Made by a program: the position numbers and the translations under genes. The notes under the pieces are model-generated. The model was not told the origin of the DNA. It did no database searches and saw only the letters and a program-made list of their open reading frames with translations. Shown here one piece after another: positions 1 through 10,000 of a stretch of DNA of 64,000 bases. Every line of letters starts with the position of its first letter. Positions within the stretch are counted from its first letter, which is position 1. Source of the stretch: Streptomyces cinnabarinus (GTDB lineage Bacteria; Actinomycetota; Actinomycetes; Streptomycetales; Streptomycetaceae); contig NZ_CP114413.1 of the NCBI RefSeq assembly GCF_027270315.1, positions 1,302,001-1,366,000 on the forward strand. The letters run 5' to 3'.

Positions 1-704
1 TGGCGGCGCGGCTCCCGGCCGTCCTCGCCGTCCTCACGACGTTCACCAAGCTGGTCAAGGCGCTCGACTACATGACCGGTCCCTACCAGGTCTACCGGGC
101 CACGGTCGACGGGATGTGGCTGGCCGAACAGGCCGGCAAGCAGCGGCCGTTCATCCTCTTCGACGAGACACAGCAGGTGAAGGACGCGGCCACCTTCCTG
201 AAGGAGGCCAGGGTCGAGCAGGAGGCGTACGGCGCGACCCTGCGCGACCTGCCCGCGATGCTCCCGGCGATCGTGGCGTCGGGAGACCTGGCCGGCATCG
301 GAAGGGCTTCCCTGAGGCTCCTCTCGGCAGCCACGACCCTGGACTCACGGCTCGGGCAGACGACCGCCGAGATCACCCGGCTGGAGAAGTACCGGGGGCG
401 TGCGGAGCAGCGGAGGGACGCCGCGGACCTGCTGCTCAAGGTGAACGCGGCCGCGAGAGTCATCCACCCGAGCACGGCGTCCGACGTCGATGTGTGGAAG
501 ACCCGCGAGGACCTCCAGCATCTGATGAACCACACGGACAACGGCCTGCAGGACGCGCGGGGTCTCAGGGACCGGCTCTCCGTCGACCACGATCTGCTGA
601 TGACGCAGGTCAAGCTGCTCAACGCCTGGTACGCCCAGCTGGATGCCGAGCAGGCGCCCGGGCAGGACCGGCCCCCGGGCACCACCCTCCCGGCACCGCA
701 GTAG
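1..704 (+). CDS. eCIS operon protein, C-terminal part (5' end outside window)
   Basis: The reading frame is open from base 3 with no stop upstream of the first internal ATG at 72, so the gene begins before the window. What is visible is about 234 residues, mostly predicted helical. A coiled-coil-like stretch (LGQTTAEITRLEKYRG and following) lies in the middle and a proline-rich tail (DRPPGTTLPAP) at the end. I recognise no domain. It sits directly upstream of contractile injection system baseplate genes on the same strand, so it probably belongs to that operon. It could be the C-terminal half of a DUF4157-type eCIS protein or of another cluster-specific protein; the missing N-terminus would decide. 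No function is assigned. Confidence 0.6.
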   Translation, partial: AARLPAVLAVLTTFTKLVKALDYMTGPYQVYRATVDGMWLAEQAGKQRPFILFDETQQVKDAATFLKEARVEQEAYGATLRDLPAMLPAIVASGDLAGIGRASLRLLSAATTLDSRLGQTTAEITRLEKYRGRAEQRRDAADLLLKVNAAARVIHPSTASDVDVWKTREDLQHLMNHTDNGLQDARGLRDRLSVDHDLLMTQVKLLNAWYAQLDAEQAPGQDRPPGTTLPAPQ

Positions 705-733
705 CCCCCACCGACCAGAGCGGAGACCGCCCC

Positions 734-1384
734 ATGCCCCCCACCACCCCCGCCCTGCGTGGCGGCATCGTGTTCCTCGAACCCGAGCAGGGACGTGTGC
801 TGCGGGTCGTTCCGTTCCAGTACAACCCGGACACGCTCACCCGCACGCTCACTCCGCAGGGGGTCGGTGAGGAGGCCGGAAACCGGCTGGAGGCGCTCCG
901 GCTGAAGGGGCCGCCGCGCGAGACGTTCAAGTTCGACGCCGAGTTCGACGCGGCCGACCAGCTCGATCCCACGGGCGGCCGGTCCGCCGAGCCGGGCCGG
1001 ACCGGACTGTTCGGGGCGCTGTCGGCGCTGGAGAGCGCGGTCTACCCGGACAGCGCGCAGTTGCTGCGCGAGGAGAGCATGGCCTCGGCCGGGATGATCG
1101 AGATCGCGCCCGTCGAGGCCCCGCTGACGGTGCTGGTGCTGGGCGCCCGCCGGGTGGTCCCGGTCCGGATCACCGAGTTCACGGTCACCGAGGAGGCGTA
1201 CGACGGTGAACTGAACCCGGTGCGGGCCAAGGTCGGGCTGTCGGTGCGGACGCTGACCGTCGACGACGTCGGATTCGAGCACAAGGCGGGCGCGCTGTAT
1301 CTGCGCTACCACCAGGGCAAGGAGCGGTTCGCCACGCTCGTCGGCGGCCCGGTGCTGGGCGCCGTCGGACTGCGCGCGATCTGA
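734..1384 (+). CDS. CIS tube-type protein (N-terminal part of Afp7-like tube initiator)
   Basis: A 216-residue protein. The opening stretch (GGIVFLEPEQGRVLRVVPFQYNPDTL) matches what is known of CIS-tube / Afp7-type proteins, which join the inner tube to the baseplate. In Afp-like systems this domain is commonly fused to a LysM domain; here the LysM domain is in the next gene. The open frame extends upstream to 116, but that part overlaps the preceding gene out of frame, so I chose the ATG at 734 just after the preceding stop; a weak purine-rich site (GGAGA) precedes it. Next gene 32 bases downstream. Role in baseplate assembly is inferred from family and context. Confidence 0.75.
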   Translation: MPPTTPALRGGIVFLEPEQGRVLRVVPFQYNPDTLTRTLTPQGVGEEAGNRLEALRLKGPPRETFKFDAEFDAADQLDPTGGRSAEPGRTGLFGALSALESAVYPDSAQLLREESMASAGMIEIAPVEAPLTVLVLGARRVVPVRITEFTVTEEAYDGELNPVRAKVGLSVRTLTVDDVGFEHKAGALYLRYHQGKERFATLVGGPVLGAVGLRAI

Positions 1385-1416
1385 CACACCGACACCGAAC
1401 CCGAGGAAGGCGAACG

Positions 1417-1746
1417 ATGTTCGAGCCCACCAGCCGCTACCACGGCATCGAGACCGCCACCTGGACGGCGCCGGACGGGCGGACCGTCACCTACGTCCGG
1501 CGGCGCTTCCTGCCGCGGCCCGAGGAGCTCGCCCCGCTGGGCGAGCATGTCGTGGTGGAGGGTGAGCGGCTCGATCTGATCGCCGGCCGGCACTACGGCG
1601 ATCCGGAGCAGTTCTGGCGGATCGCCGATGCCCACCGGGTGCTGCGGCCGGACGAGCTGACCTGGACCCCGGGCAGACGGCTGCGCATCACGCTTCCCGC
1701 GGGAGTGCCCGGGGTGCCGCCTGCCATGGGGGCCGCTCCGTCATGA
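1417..1746 (+). CDS. LysM-domain baseplate protein
   Basis: A 109-residue protein. The first 40 residues are a short beta-rich segment (GRTVTYVRRRFLPRP), followed by a LysM-like fold (GEHVVVEGERLDLIAGRHYGDP...FWRIADAH...PDELTWTPGRRLRI) of the kind found in phage tail and eCIS hub proteins. It starts at ATG with a good AGGAAGG ribosome site and ends in an ATGA overlap with the gp27-like gene. Together with the gene before it, it looks like a two-gene version of the fused tube-domain/LysM protein of Afp-type systems. Cytoplasmic until particle assembly; the LysM here is more likely a structural joint than a cell-wall binder. Confidence 0.78.
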   Translation: MFEPTSRYHGIETATWTAPDGRTVTYVRRRFLPRPEELAPLGEHVVVEGERLDLIAGRHYGDPEQFWRIADAHRVLRPDELTWTPGRRLRITLPAGVPGVPPAMGAAPS

Positions 1747-2864
1747 CCCGAAGCCTGCAACTGATGCTGCTCACCGGGGATGTGCTGCCCGTCCCGGCCC
1801 CCGCCGCCCTGGTGGACGCCCTCCAGTCCGTCCAGGTGACCTGCTCCAGCGGCGCGGCGAGCGGCTTCCAGCTGACCTTCGCCGTGGGCAAGCGGTCCCC
1901 GGTGTCGCAGGTGATGCTGCCGCTGGGGGCCCTGGACCCCAAGCGCAGGGTGGTCGTCGTCGCAGTCGTCTCGGGGATGCCGCATGTGCTCATGGACGGT
2001 GTCATCACCCGCCAGGAGCTGACCCCCGGAACCTCCCCCGGCACCTCGCAGCTGACGGTGACCGGGGAGGACCTCTCGCTGCTGATGGACCTGAAGCACG
2101 CTCAACGCAGCTATCCCGGCCTGCCGCACAACCTGCGGGCGATGATGGTGTGCGCCCGCTACGCCGAGTACGGCATCGTCCCGATCGCGGTACCCCCGGT
2201 GATCAGCGACCTGCCGAACCCGGCGGTCGACATCCCCGTCCAGTCCGGCACCGATCTCGCCTACCTCAAGTCGATGGCGGGCGATGTCGGTTACGTCTTC
2301 TTCATCGAACCGGGCCCGGCCCCCGGGATGAGCATCGCCTACTGGGGCCCCGAGGTCCGCGCCGGGCTCCTCCAGCCCGCGCTCACCGTCGACTCGGGCG
2401 CCGCCACCAACGTGGAATCGCTGTCCTTCGGCTACGACGGACTGCGCCGCACCCAGTACACGATCCCGCTCACCGAACCGAACACCAAGATCACGTTCCA
2501 GGTTCCGGTGCCCGACATCAGTCTGCTGCGTCCGCCGCTCGCGGCCCGTCCCGCCACCGCGCTGCGCGAGGAGCCCCTGCCCGACCTCACCGACCGCTCC
2601 GTCCCCGAGGCGCTGCTGCTCGGACTGAGCCGCACCTCCGTGTCCACGGACGCCGTGACCGGCAGCGGCAGGCTCGACGTGCTGCGCTACGGCCATGTCC
2701 TCAGCGCCCGCCACCTCGTCGGCGTCCGCGGCGCCGGACTCGCCTACGACGGCGTCTATTACGTCCGCAGCGTCACGCACGACATCCGGCGCGGCGAGTA
2801 CAAGCAGAGCTTCACCCTGAGCCGGGACGGACTCGTCTCCCAGACACCGGTGGTGATCCCATGA
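1743..2864 (+). CDS. gp27-like baseplate hub protein (VgrG N-terminal half / late control D)
   Basis: A 373-residue protein resembling the gp27-like portion of VgrG and phage D proteins: early beta strands (VQVTCSSGAASGFQLTF), the TVTGEDLSLLMDLK segment, a central SGTDLAYLKSMAGDVGYVFFIE segment typical of the hub fold, and a C-terminal strand pair (GVYYVRSVTHDIRRGEYKQSFTL) characteristic of this family. The gp5-like OB-fold and needle are not in this protein but in the next gene, which overlaps by 4 bases. The start ATG overlaps the LysM gene stop. It should form the trimeric hub that joins inner tube to spike. Confidence 0.85.
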   Translation: MTRSLQLMLLTGDVLPVPAPAALVDALQSVQVTCSSGAASGFQLTFAVGKRSPVSQVMLPLGALDPKRRVVVVAVVSGMPHVLMDGVITRQELTPGTSPGTSQLTVTGEDLSLLMDLKHAQRSYPGLPHNLRAMMVCARYAEYGIVPIAVPPVISDLPNPAVDIPVQSGTDLAYLKSMAGDVGYVFFIEPGPAPGMSIAYWGPEVRAGLLQPALTVDSGAATNVESLSFGYDGLRRTQYTIPLTEPNTKITFQVPVPDISLLRPPLAARPATALREEPLPDLTDRSVPEALLLGLSRTSVSTDAVTGSGRLDVLRYGHVLSARHLVGVRGAGLAYDGVYYVRSVTHDIRRGEYKQSFTLSRDGLVSQTPVVIP

Positions 2865-3397
2865 CAGCGCCCGCTCCCGCCACGAAGAAGTGGGAAGGCC
2901 TCTACCAAGGCGTCGTGGTGTCCAACGTGGACACCACCCAGATGGGCCGGCTTCTGGTGCGGGTCCCCGAGGTGCTCGGGGACGACCCCAGCATCTGGGC
3001 GTCCCCGCTCTCGCCGCTCGCGGGCACGGCCAGCGGCATGTATGTGGTGCCGGTAATGGGCTCCGGGGTGTGGGTGCAGTTCCTGGGAGGTGATCCCAAC
3101 CGGGCGGTGTGGGTGGGGTTCTGGCGGGGCGGCGCGGGCGAGGTGCCGCCGGCCGCGAAGTCCACCCCGCCCGGCGTACCGCAGATCGTCCTCGCCACCC
3201 CCGGCCAGAACTCGCTGGTGATCAGCGACCAGAGCGCCCCGCTGGGCGGGATCACGCTGCAACTGCGCGGTCCGGCGGGGCCGTTCATCAAGATCGACGA
3301 GAAGGGCATCGAACTGTCCTGCGGGCCGGGACTGGCCAGCATCAAGCTCATGGGCACCCAGGTCATCGTCAACGGCGGCGCCCTGATGGTGCAGTGA
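2861..3397 (+). CDS. gp5-like spike base protein (VgrG OB-fold / baseplate assembly V)
   Basis: A 178-residue protein. The N-terminal half has the gp5/gpV OB-fold signature (YQGVVVSNVDTTQMGRLLVRVPEVL, then SPLAGTASGMYVVPVMGSGVWVQFLGGDPNRAVWVGFW). The C-terminal part is a short beta-strand stretch ending in GGALMVQ, likely the start of the needle. The frame is open back to 2150, but that overlaps the hub gene; the ATG at 2861 overlaps the hub stop by 4 bases (ATGA) and gives a clean family start. With the hub protein it reconstitutes a VgrG/Afp8-type spike from two chains. Expected to trimerise below the hub and carry the tip protein encoded next. Confidence 0.85.
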   Translation: MTAPAPATKKWEGLYQGVVVSNVDTTQMGRLLVRVPEVLGDDPSIWASPLSPLAGTASGMYVVPVMGSGVWVQFLGGDPNRAVWVGFWRGGAGEVPPAAKSTPPGVPQIVLATPGQNSLVISDQSAPLGGITLQLRGPAGPFIKIDEKGIELSCGPGLASIKLMGTQVIVNGGALMVQ

Positions 3398-3407
3398 GGA
3401 GTACGAG

Positions 3408-3752
3408 ATGACGGGGCTGCTGCTCCACTTCGGCGCCACCATGACGTGCGCGCACCCGCCCGGCCTGGCCACTCTGCCCGCGCCGACCCAGCAGCGGGTG
3501 CTGGTGCTGGCCCAGCCGGTGGCCACCACGGCGGACACCTTCCTGGTCACCGGCTGCGGGCTGGCCACCACGGGGGCCGTACCCTGTGCCACCATCCGCT
3601 GGACCAAGCCCGCTGCCCGGGTGTTCGTCAACGGCGTGCCCGCGCTGCTCCAGCCCGCGCCGCCGCCCTCCCCGGGGGCCGGGTTGAGCACCTCGTCCCC
3701 GCCCGCGCCGCCCTTGGTGCAGGCCATGCAGATCCGGGTGTGGGGGATGTGA
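3408..3752 (+). CDS. PAAR-like spike tip protein (candidate)
   Basis: A 114-residue protein with a glycine- and proline-rich, short-strand composition. The start (LLLHFGATMTCAHPPG) and the later FVNGVPAL segment resemble PAAR-like proteins, in which such motifs recur around a small beta cone that caps the VgrG-like spike. Four cysteines (in TMTCAHP, VTGCGLA, VPCATIR) and a histidine could bind a metal ion, as in PAAR tips; this is inference. A strong GAGGAG ribosome site precedes the ATG. Position between the spike and gp25 genes is what eCIS gene order predicts for an Afp10-type tip. Confidence 0.68.
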   Translation: MTGLLLHFGATMTCAHPPGLATLPAPTQQRVLVLAQPVATTADTFLVTGCGLATTGAVPCATIRWTKPAARVFVNGVPALLQPAPPPSPGAGLSTSSPPAPPLVQAMQIRVWGM

Positions 3753-3757
3753 CCGCG

Positions 3758-4129
3758 ATGACCGTGCTGAACGTCGACTTCCCGTTCCGCTTCGACGGCC
3801 GCGGCCGGACCGCGACCGCGGACCACGCCGCCCATGTGCAGAACCTCGTCGAGCAGGTGCTGTTCACCACTCCGGGCGAGCGGGTGAACCGGCCGGACTT
3901 CGGCTGTGGGCTGCTGGACCTGGTCTTCGAGCCGGCCGGACCGGAGATGGTCGCCACCGTGGAGATGACCGCGCAAGCCGCCCTCCAGCGCTGGCTCGGG
4001 GACCTGCTGACGATCGAGCGCCTTGAGGTCACGGTCGAGGAGGCCACCTTGAGCGTGTCCCTCTCCTACCGGCTGATCGCCACCGGCGACCAGCACAGCG
4101 TCCGGATCGACGGAGGGACCGCGCGATGA
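3758..4129 (+). CDS. gp25-like baseplate wedge protein (GPW/gp25 family, Afp9-type)
   Basis: About 123 residues with the gpW/gp25 lysozyme-like wedge signature: NVDFPFRFDGRGRTA at the start, then VEQVLFTTPGERVNRPDFGCGLLDLVFEP, the standard GER-x-x-x-P-x-FG-x-G-L pattern. The long frame to 3446 overlaps the PAAR-like gene. Two starts are possible: GTG at 3749, overlapping the preceding stop, or ATG at 3758. I prefer the ATG because the GGGGG purine run is about 11 bases upstream of it but too close to the GTG. It overlaps the next gene by 4 bases. The protein should form part of the wedge around the hub. Confidence 0.88.
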   Translation: MTVLNVDFPFRFDGRGRTATADHAAHVQNLVEQVLFTTPGERVNRPDFGCGLLDLVFEPAGPEMVATVEMTAQAALQRWLGDLLTIERLEVTVEEATLSVSLSYRLIATGDQHSVRIDGGTAR

Positions 4130-7002
4130 CGGCAGCGGCGGCCAGCCCCGGCGCGGGAGCGCGGATGCCGGTCTGCGACAGCGAGCGGCGGCGGGCCGCG
4201 GTACATGAGCAGGGGCTCGCGGGCCTTGAGTCGGTGACCGTCGGCGCCGACCGGCGCACGCTGACCGTGGCGTACTTCGGGACGCTCCCGTCGGGTCTGG
4301 ACCGGCACTCCTTCCGCGTCGAGGGCGGCCGGCGCGTCACCGGCATCGAGGTCACCGACGTCGTCCCGCACGGCGAGGCCGAGGAGGAGGACGAGGAGGA
4401 GGCGCACTGTCTGAGGCTGACTCTGGACCGGTGCGGCGACGCCTCCGTCTACCGGCTGGTCGCGCTGGTCAGGGGCTTCGATTCCCGCTACGCCGCCAAG
4501 GAGTTCACCTTCCACTCCGCTCCGGACGGCCTGGACTGCGCGCCCGCCGCCGACGCCTGTCCGCCGCGACCGAGCGGTCCGGAACCGACCATCGACTATC
4601 TGGCCAAGGACTACGCCAGCTTCCGTCGGCTGCTGCTGGACCGGTTCTCCCTGACGATGCCGGAGTGGACCGAGCGGCATGTGCCCGATCTGGCCGTCAC
4701 CCTGGTGGAGCTCCTCGCCTACGTCGGGGACCGGCTGAGCTACCAGCAGGACGCCGTCGCCTCCGAGGCGTATCTCGACACCGCCCGGCTGCGTACCTCG
4801 GTCCGTCGGCATGCCCGGCTGGTCGACTACCCGATGCACGACGGCTGCGCGGCCCGCGCCTTCGTCTGCCTGGAGACCGAGCAGGAGACCGTGACCCTGC
4901 CGGGCGCGGACCTGGCCTTCACCGTACTGCCGCCGGGGCGGCGCCCGCGGCCCGCGGGGCCGGTCGTCGCCGCCGGGGAACTCCGGTCCGGCGGGCGCCC
5001 CGTGTTCCAGCCGGTGGGGGACGAGGAGATCGTCCTGCGCCGGGCCCACAACCGGATCTCCCTGTGGACCTGGGGGGACGGCGCCTGCTGTCTGCCCTCC
5101 GGCGCGACGACCGCGACCCTGCGCGACGCGGGGCCCGACGAGGCGGGGCCCGACCAGGAGGAGCCACGGCGCGTTCTGCGGCTCTCCCCCGGCGATGTCG
5201 TCGTCTTCGAGGAGGTGCTGGGCGCGGGCACCGGATCCCCCGCGGACGCCGACCCGACCCACAGGCAGGCCGTCCGGCTGACCGAGGTCACCCCGGGATT
5301 CGACGCGCTGTCCCGGATCCCGGTCCTGGACATCGCGTGGGCCGCCGACGACGCCCTGACCTTTCCCTTCTGCGTCAGCACCGTCGGCCCCGACGGTGCG
5401 GACCGGGAGGTCGGTGTCGTCCGCGGCAACACGGTGCTCGTGGAGCACGGTCTGCTCAACACCTGGGCCGATGGCGACCCGGAGGAGCTCACCCCGTCCG
5501 CCGGACGCCTCGCGCTCACCCTCCGGGGCCTGCCCGTCAGCCGGTCCGCGCCATGCCCCCGCCCCGCCGACATCGCCACCGCCCAGGCCCGCGCGCTGGC
5601 CCGGCTGCCGGAGACCGTCCGCGACCGGCTCCTGCAGCTCCGCGGCTCCGACACCACCCTGGAGGAAGCCGACCGGGCGTTCCTGCACACGCTGTTCGGG
5701 CCCCGCGTCCTTGCCCGGGTCCGGCTCGACGACCACCCCAAGTACGCGCTGACCACCCTGCTGACCCGGTTCGACGAACTCCTCGAAGGGAAGATCCGCC
5801 GGATCGAGGCCCTGGCCCGGCAGGCCCGTTCGGGTTACGTCCTCCACCGGGCCGACATCGGCTGGGAACTGGACCAGACCTGGGGCGCCGACGTCTGGCC
5901 GCTGCTCGCTCCCGGCAACCGCGCCCTGCACGGCCCGGCGTGCGACGCCCTGCGCCCGGATCCGCGCGAGGCCCTGCCCGCCGTCCGCGTGTGGGCCACG
6001 GCCCCGGACGAGTCGAGCGGCCCGGAAGCCCAGCACTCGCGTCCGGCCCGGAGAGAAACCGAGTCCTGGACGCCGCGCCGGGACCTGCTCTCCAGCGGTC
6101 CGCGCGACCGGCACCTCGTCGGGGAGAGCGACGACGACGGTGTGCTCACGCTCCGGTTCGGCTCGGGCGGAGCGGGCGCCGAACCGCCGCCGGGCAGGAC
6201 GCTCCTGGCCGAGTACCGGACCGGGAACGGCCGTGCGGGCAACGTCGGCCGGGAGGCGATCTGCCTGGTCTCCTCCGGCTCGGCCGAGCTGTCGGCGGTG
6301 ACCCGGGTCAGCAATCCGCTCCCCGCCACCGGCGGCACCGACCCCGAACCGGTGGCCGACGTACGGATCGCCGCGCCGAGGGAGGCCTTCCGCCGGCTGC
6401 GCCGGGCCGTCACCGCCGAGGACTACGCCGCCCTCGCCGGCCTGCGCCCCGGCGTGCAGCGCGCCGCCGCGACCCTGCGCTGGACCGGCAGTTGGTACGA
6501 GGCGGACATCGCGCTCGACGCCCTGGGCAGTGCCGACGTACCGCGCCCGCTGCTGGAGGAGGTACGGCAGGAGCTGCACCGGTTCCGGCACATCGGGCAC
6601 GACGTGGTCACCGGACCGGCCGTCCACGTCCCGCTGGACGTCGCCCTCGACGTCACCGTCGAACCCGGGCACATCGCCGGGCACGTACGCCGTGACGTAC
6701 GGCGGGAGCTGCGCCCGGGCCGTCTTCCCGACGGGCGGCTGGGCTTCTTCGACCCCGACACCCTGACGTTCGGCACGCCCGTGCGGGTGAGCCGGCTGGT
6801 CGCCGCCGTCGCGGGGCTGCCCGGTGTGCGGCATGTCGAGGTGACCCGGCTGGGCCGGCTGCACGCCGCGGTGGAGACGACCGAACCGGTGCCCGCCTCC
6901 GGGCTGTTGCGGCTACGGCCCCTGGAGATCGCGCGGCTCGACGACGATCCGGCCCGGCCCGAAAACGGCCGGCTCACCCTGAACCTGCGAGGAGGGCGAT
7001 GA
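4126..7002 (+). CDS. Baseplate J-like protein 1 (Afp11/gp6-type, large)
   Basis: A 958-residue protein. After an N-terminal beta domain it carries the segment typical of large actinobacterial baseplate assembly proteins (TIDYLAKDYASFRRLLLDRF...VPDLAVTLVELLAYVGDRLSYQQDAVASEAYLDTA). The C-terminal third has baseplate J features: GGTDPEPVADVRIAAPREAF, RRAVTAEDYAALA and the ending HVEVTRLGRLHAAV. An acidic loop (EAEEEDEEEAH) near residue 90 is unusual. It overlaps both neighbours by 4 bases. It should be the main wedge component that ties sheath to hub. The segment pattern recurs in the next gene, so the two look like diverged paralogues. Confidence 0.85.
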   Translation: MTAAAASPGAGARMPVCDSERRRAAVHEQGLAGLESVTVGADRRTLTVAYFGTLPSGLDRHSFRVEGGRRVTGIEVTDVVPHGEAEEEDEEEAHCLRLTLDRCGDASVYRLVALVRGFDSRYAAKEFTFHSAPDGLDCAPAADACPPRPSGPEPTIDYLAKDYASFRRLLLDRFSLTMPEWTERHVPDLAVTLVELLAYVGDRLSYQQDAVASEAYLDTARLRTSVRRHARLVDYPMHDGCAARAFVCLETEQETVTLPGADLAFTVLPPGRRPRPAGPVVAAGELRSGGRPVFQPVGDEEIVLRRAHNRISLWTWGDGACCLPSGATTATLRDAGPDEAGPDQEEPRRVLRLSPGDVVVFEEVLGAGTGSPADADPTHRQAVRLTEVTPGFDALSRIPVLDIAWAADDALTFPFCVSTVGPDGADREVGVVRGNTVLVEHGLLNTWADGDPEELTPSAGRLALTLRGLPVSRSAPCPRPADIATAQARALARLPETVRDRLLQLRGSDTTLEEADRAFLHTLFGPRVLARVRLDDHPKYALTTLLTRFDELLEGKIRRIEALARQARSGYVLHRADIGWELDQTWGADVWPLLAPGNRALHGPACDALRPDPREALPAVRVWATAPDESSGPEAQHSRPARRETESWTPRRDLLSSGPRDRHLVGESDDDGVLTLRFGSGGAGAEPPPGRTLLAEYRTGNGRAGNVGREAICLVSSGSAELSAVTRVSNPLPATGGTDPEPVADVRIAAPREAFRRLRRAVTAEDYAALAGLRPGVQRAAATLRWTGSWYEADIALDALGSADVPRPLLEEVRQELHRFRHIGHDVVTGPAVHVPLDVALDVTVEPGHIAGHVRRDVRRELRPGRLPDGRLGFFDPDTLTFGTPVRVSRLVAAVAGLPGVRHVEVTRLGRLHAAVETTEPVPASGLLRLRPLEIARLDDDPARPENGRLTLNLRGGR

Positions 7003-10000
7003 GCGGCTCCGCGCACCGCTGCGGCTGTTGCGCCGGGACCCGGGCCCCGGCCCCGGACGGGGTGTGGAACCGCCCCGGGCTGCCCGCGCTGAACCACCGC
7101 ATCGGCACCCACCGGGAGTTCCTGGACGCGATGCTGGCCCGGCTGTCGGCCACCGACCACCCCGAGCTGGCCGCGCTGACCACCCGCGAGCCGGACGACC
7201 CGGCGATCGCCCTGCTGGACGGGTGGGCGATGATCGCCGACGTCCTGACCTTCTATCAGGAGCGCATCGCCAACGAGGGCTATCTGCGCACCGCCACCGA
7301 GCAGGACTCGCTGACCCGGCTCGGGCGGCTCGTCGGCCACCGGCCCCGGCCCGCGCTCGCGGCCGCCGCCCATCTCGCCTACACGCTGGACCCCGGCAAC
7401 AGCACCACGATCCCGGCCGGTTCCCAGGCCAAGAGCAGTCCGCTGCCCGGTGGTCTGCCCCAGACGTTCGAGACGTCCGAGGACCTCACCGCCCGCGCCG
7501 AATGGAACGAGCTGCCGGTCCGCAGGACCGGACCGCCCGGCATCACACCCAATCGCGCGCTGGACATGCGCAGCCTCGAACTGACGGGCATGCATCCCTC
7601 GATCCGTCCGGGCGACCGGCTGCTGTTCCTGTTCGCGAACCCCCGGGAGAACGTCGCTCGGACGGTGTGGGAGATCCGGGCCGACCCCGCCCACGACCGC
7701 ACCACCGTGTTCTTCGAGTCCCCGGGCGGCGAACGGCGGTACGTCGAGGCCGTGCGGCGGATGCACCGCACGCTGGAGGTGGCACTGGCGGACGTGCCGC
7801 CCTCACAGGTCGCCAGGGATCTCGCCGAGCGTCTGATGGACCGGCTGAAGGAACCCGAGCCCGAGCCCGACGAGTCGCCGGACACCCCGAACCTCCACCT
7901 GTACCAGGAGCGGCTCGCGGAGCCGCTGCGCCGGCTCACCGAGCATCTGGCCGTCGCCCGCGCCGAGGGGGACACCCCGCTCGTGGAGTGGCTCGCGCCG
8001 CTCGTCAAGCGGGGCCGGGCGGTCACGGCCGCGGTCGCCGCCATGACCGGGTCGCCCCAGGGCGTCGACCCGCGGGTGCCGACCGGCGCCTCCGGCAGCC
8101 GCGACCAGGCCGGCCCCGCCCTGCTGGGGCTGGCCCCCGCCCTGGCCGCACTGGGTCGTTCGCCGTCCCGCCCGCTCGCCGCGGACGGTGCCGCCGCCAC
8201 CCGCGTCGGTGACGTCTACAGCGCCACGTCCGACGCGCTCCCCCGCATCCTCGCCGCCGCCCGCCCTCAGCTGGCCGGGGAGCTCTACCGGGCCATGAAC
8301 GCCGTGTCCGTGTCCGCGCCCGCCGAACTCGTCGAGATCCAGTGGCTCCGCGTCCGGGCCGCCCCGGCAGGTGCCACGCTGCGGGAGACCGGCCGCCGGG
8401 GCAGGCCCCTGATCGCGGTGGACAGCGCGGAACGCAACAGCTCGACGGCTCCGTCGGAGGGCCGCCAGCTCACCCTCGATGCCGTCTACGACACCATCGT
8501 CCCGCACAGCTGGATCGTGGTGCAGCGGGGCGACCGCAAGCCGCACATCCGGCAGGTGGCCGAAGTGCGGCAGCCCGCCGCGATGGGCATCAAGGTGGCC
8601 GTCAAGTCGACCCAGGTGGTGCTCTCCCGCGGGCTGCCCGACAAGTACTTCTCGGACGACGGACGCCGCGAGATCACGGTCTGGGCGGCCGGTGAGACCC
8701 TGCCGGTCGCCGAGGTCCCGGTCCCGGACCACGTCGGCGGCCAGGAGATCACGCTGGACGGCGCGTACGAGGGGCTGCGCCCCGGCCAGTGGCTGATCGT
8801 CTCCGGCGAACGCACCGACGTCCCGTTCGTCACCGGCGTCCGCGGCACCGAACTGGTCGTGCTCGGCGGGGTGCGCCAGACCCATGACCGGCTGCGTCCG
8901 GGCGACCGGGTGCACACCACGCTCGTCCTGACCACCCGGCTCGCCTACCGCTACCTGCGGGAGACGGTGGTCATCCACGGCAACGTCACTCCCGCCACCG
9001 TCGGCGAGACCCGCACCGAGGTCCTCGGCAGCGGCGACGCCGGACAGGCCGGGCAGGCGTTCCGGCTGCGGCAGGGGCCGCTGACCTCCCTGCCGGCCGT
9101 CACCCCCGACGGCGCGGCCGACACCCTGACCGTGCGGGTCGGGGACGTGGCCTGGCAGCGCGCCGACGACCTGACCGACCTCGGCCCGACGGACCCCGGT
9201 TACCGGCTGCGCACCGGCTCCGACGGCTCGGCCGCCGTGGAGTTCGGCGACGGCCGGCACGGCGCCCGGCTGCCCACGGGGACGGAGAACGTCACGGCCC
9301 GCTACCGGATCGGCTCGGGCAGCGCGGGCAACCTCCCCGCCGGTCAGGTCAACCATGTGGTCAGCAGGCCGCTCGGGGTGAGCGCCGTGACCAACCCGCT
9401 GCCGTCGACCGGCGGGACGGACGCGGACGGCGTGGAGAGCACCCGCTCCCGGGTCCCCCTGCGGCTGCGGGCTCTGGACCGGCTGGTCTCGCTGCGCGAC
9501 TACGAGGACTTCGCGCGGGCCTTCACCGGCATCGGCAAGGCGGCCGCCCAGCACATCACCGACGGCCGCCGCCGGTTCGTGCTCGTCACGGTCGCCGCAG
9601 CGGACGACGCGCCCCTGACCGCGGCCTCGCCCCTGGTGGCCGCGCTCCAGGCGGCGCTGGCCCGGTACGGGGACCCGCGGCTGCCGGTGCGCGTGGCCGT
9701 GCGGGACCGGGTGCTGCTCGTCCTGTCGGCCGGGGTGCGGGTGCAGTCCGAACGCACCTGGGAGGGGGTCGCGCCCGCGGTCCGCGCCGCACTCCACGAC
9801 GCCCTGGGTTTCGAGCGTGCCGAACTGGCGGGCTCCGTCCACCTGAGCACGGCCGTGCGCGCCGCGCAGTCCGTGGACGGAGTCGACCATGTCGACGTCG
9901 ACGTCTTCGCGGGCATCCCCGACGACATCGACCCGGTGGGCCTGGCGGGGCTCGCGGGCGAACTCACCACGGCGCGCCCCTGTGTCGCGGCGCGGCCCGC

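Noticed and set aside
4066..6864. Long minus-strand open frame of 932 codons opposite baseplate J-like protein 1
   Set aside because: It is antisense to a gene with clear family motifs, has proline/glycine/arginine-rich low-complexity translation and no domain; long antisense frames are normal in high-GC DNA.
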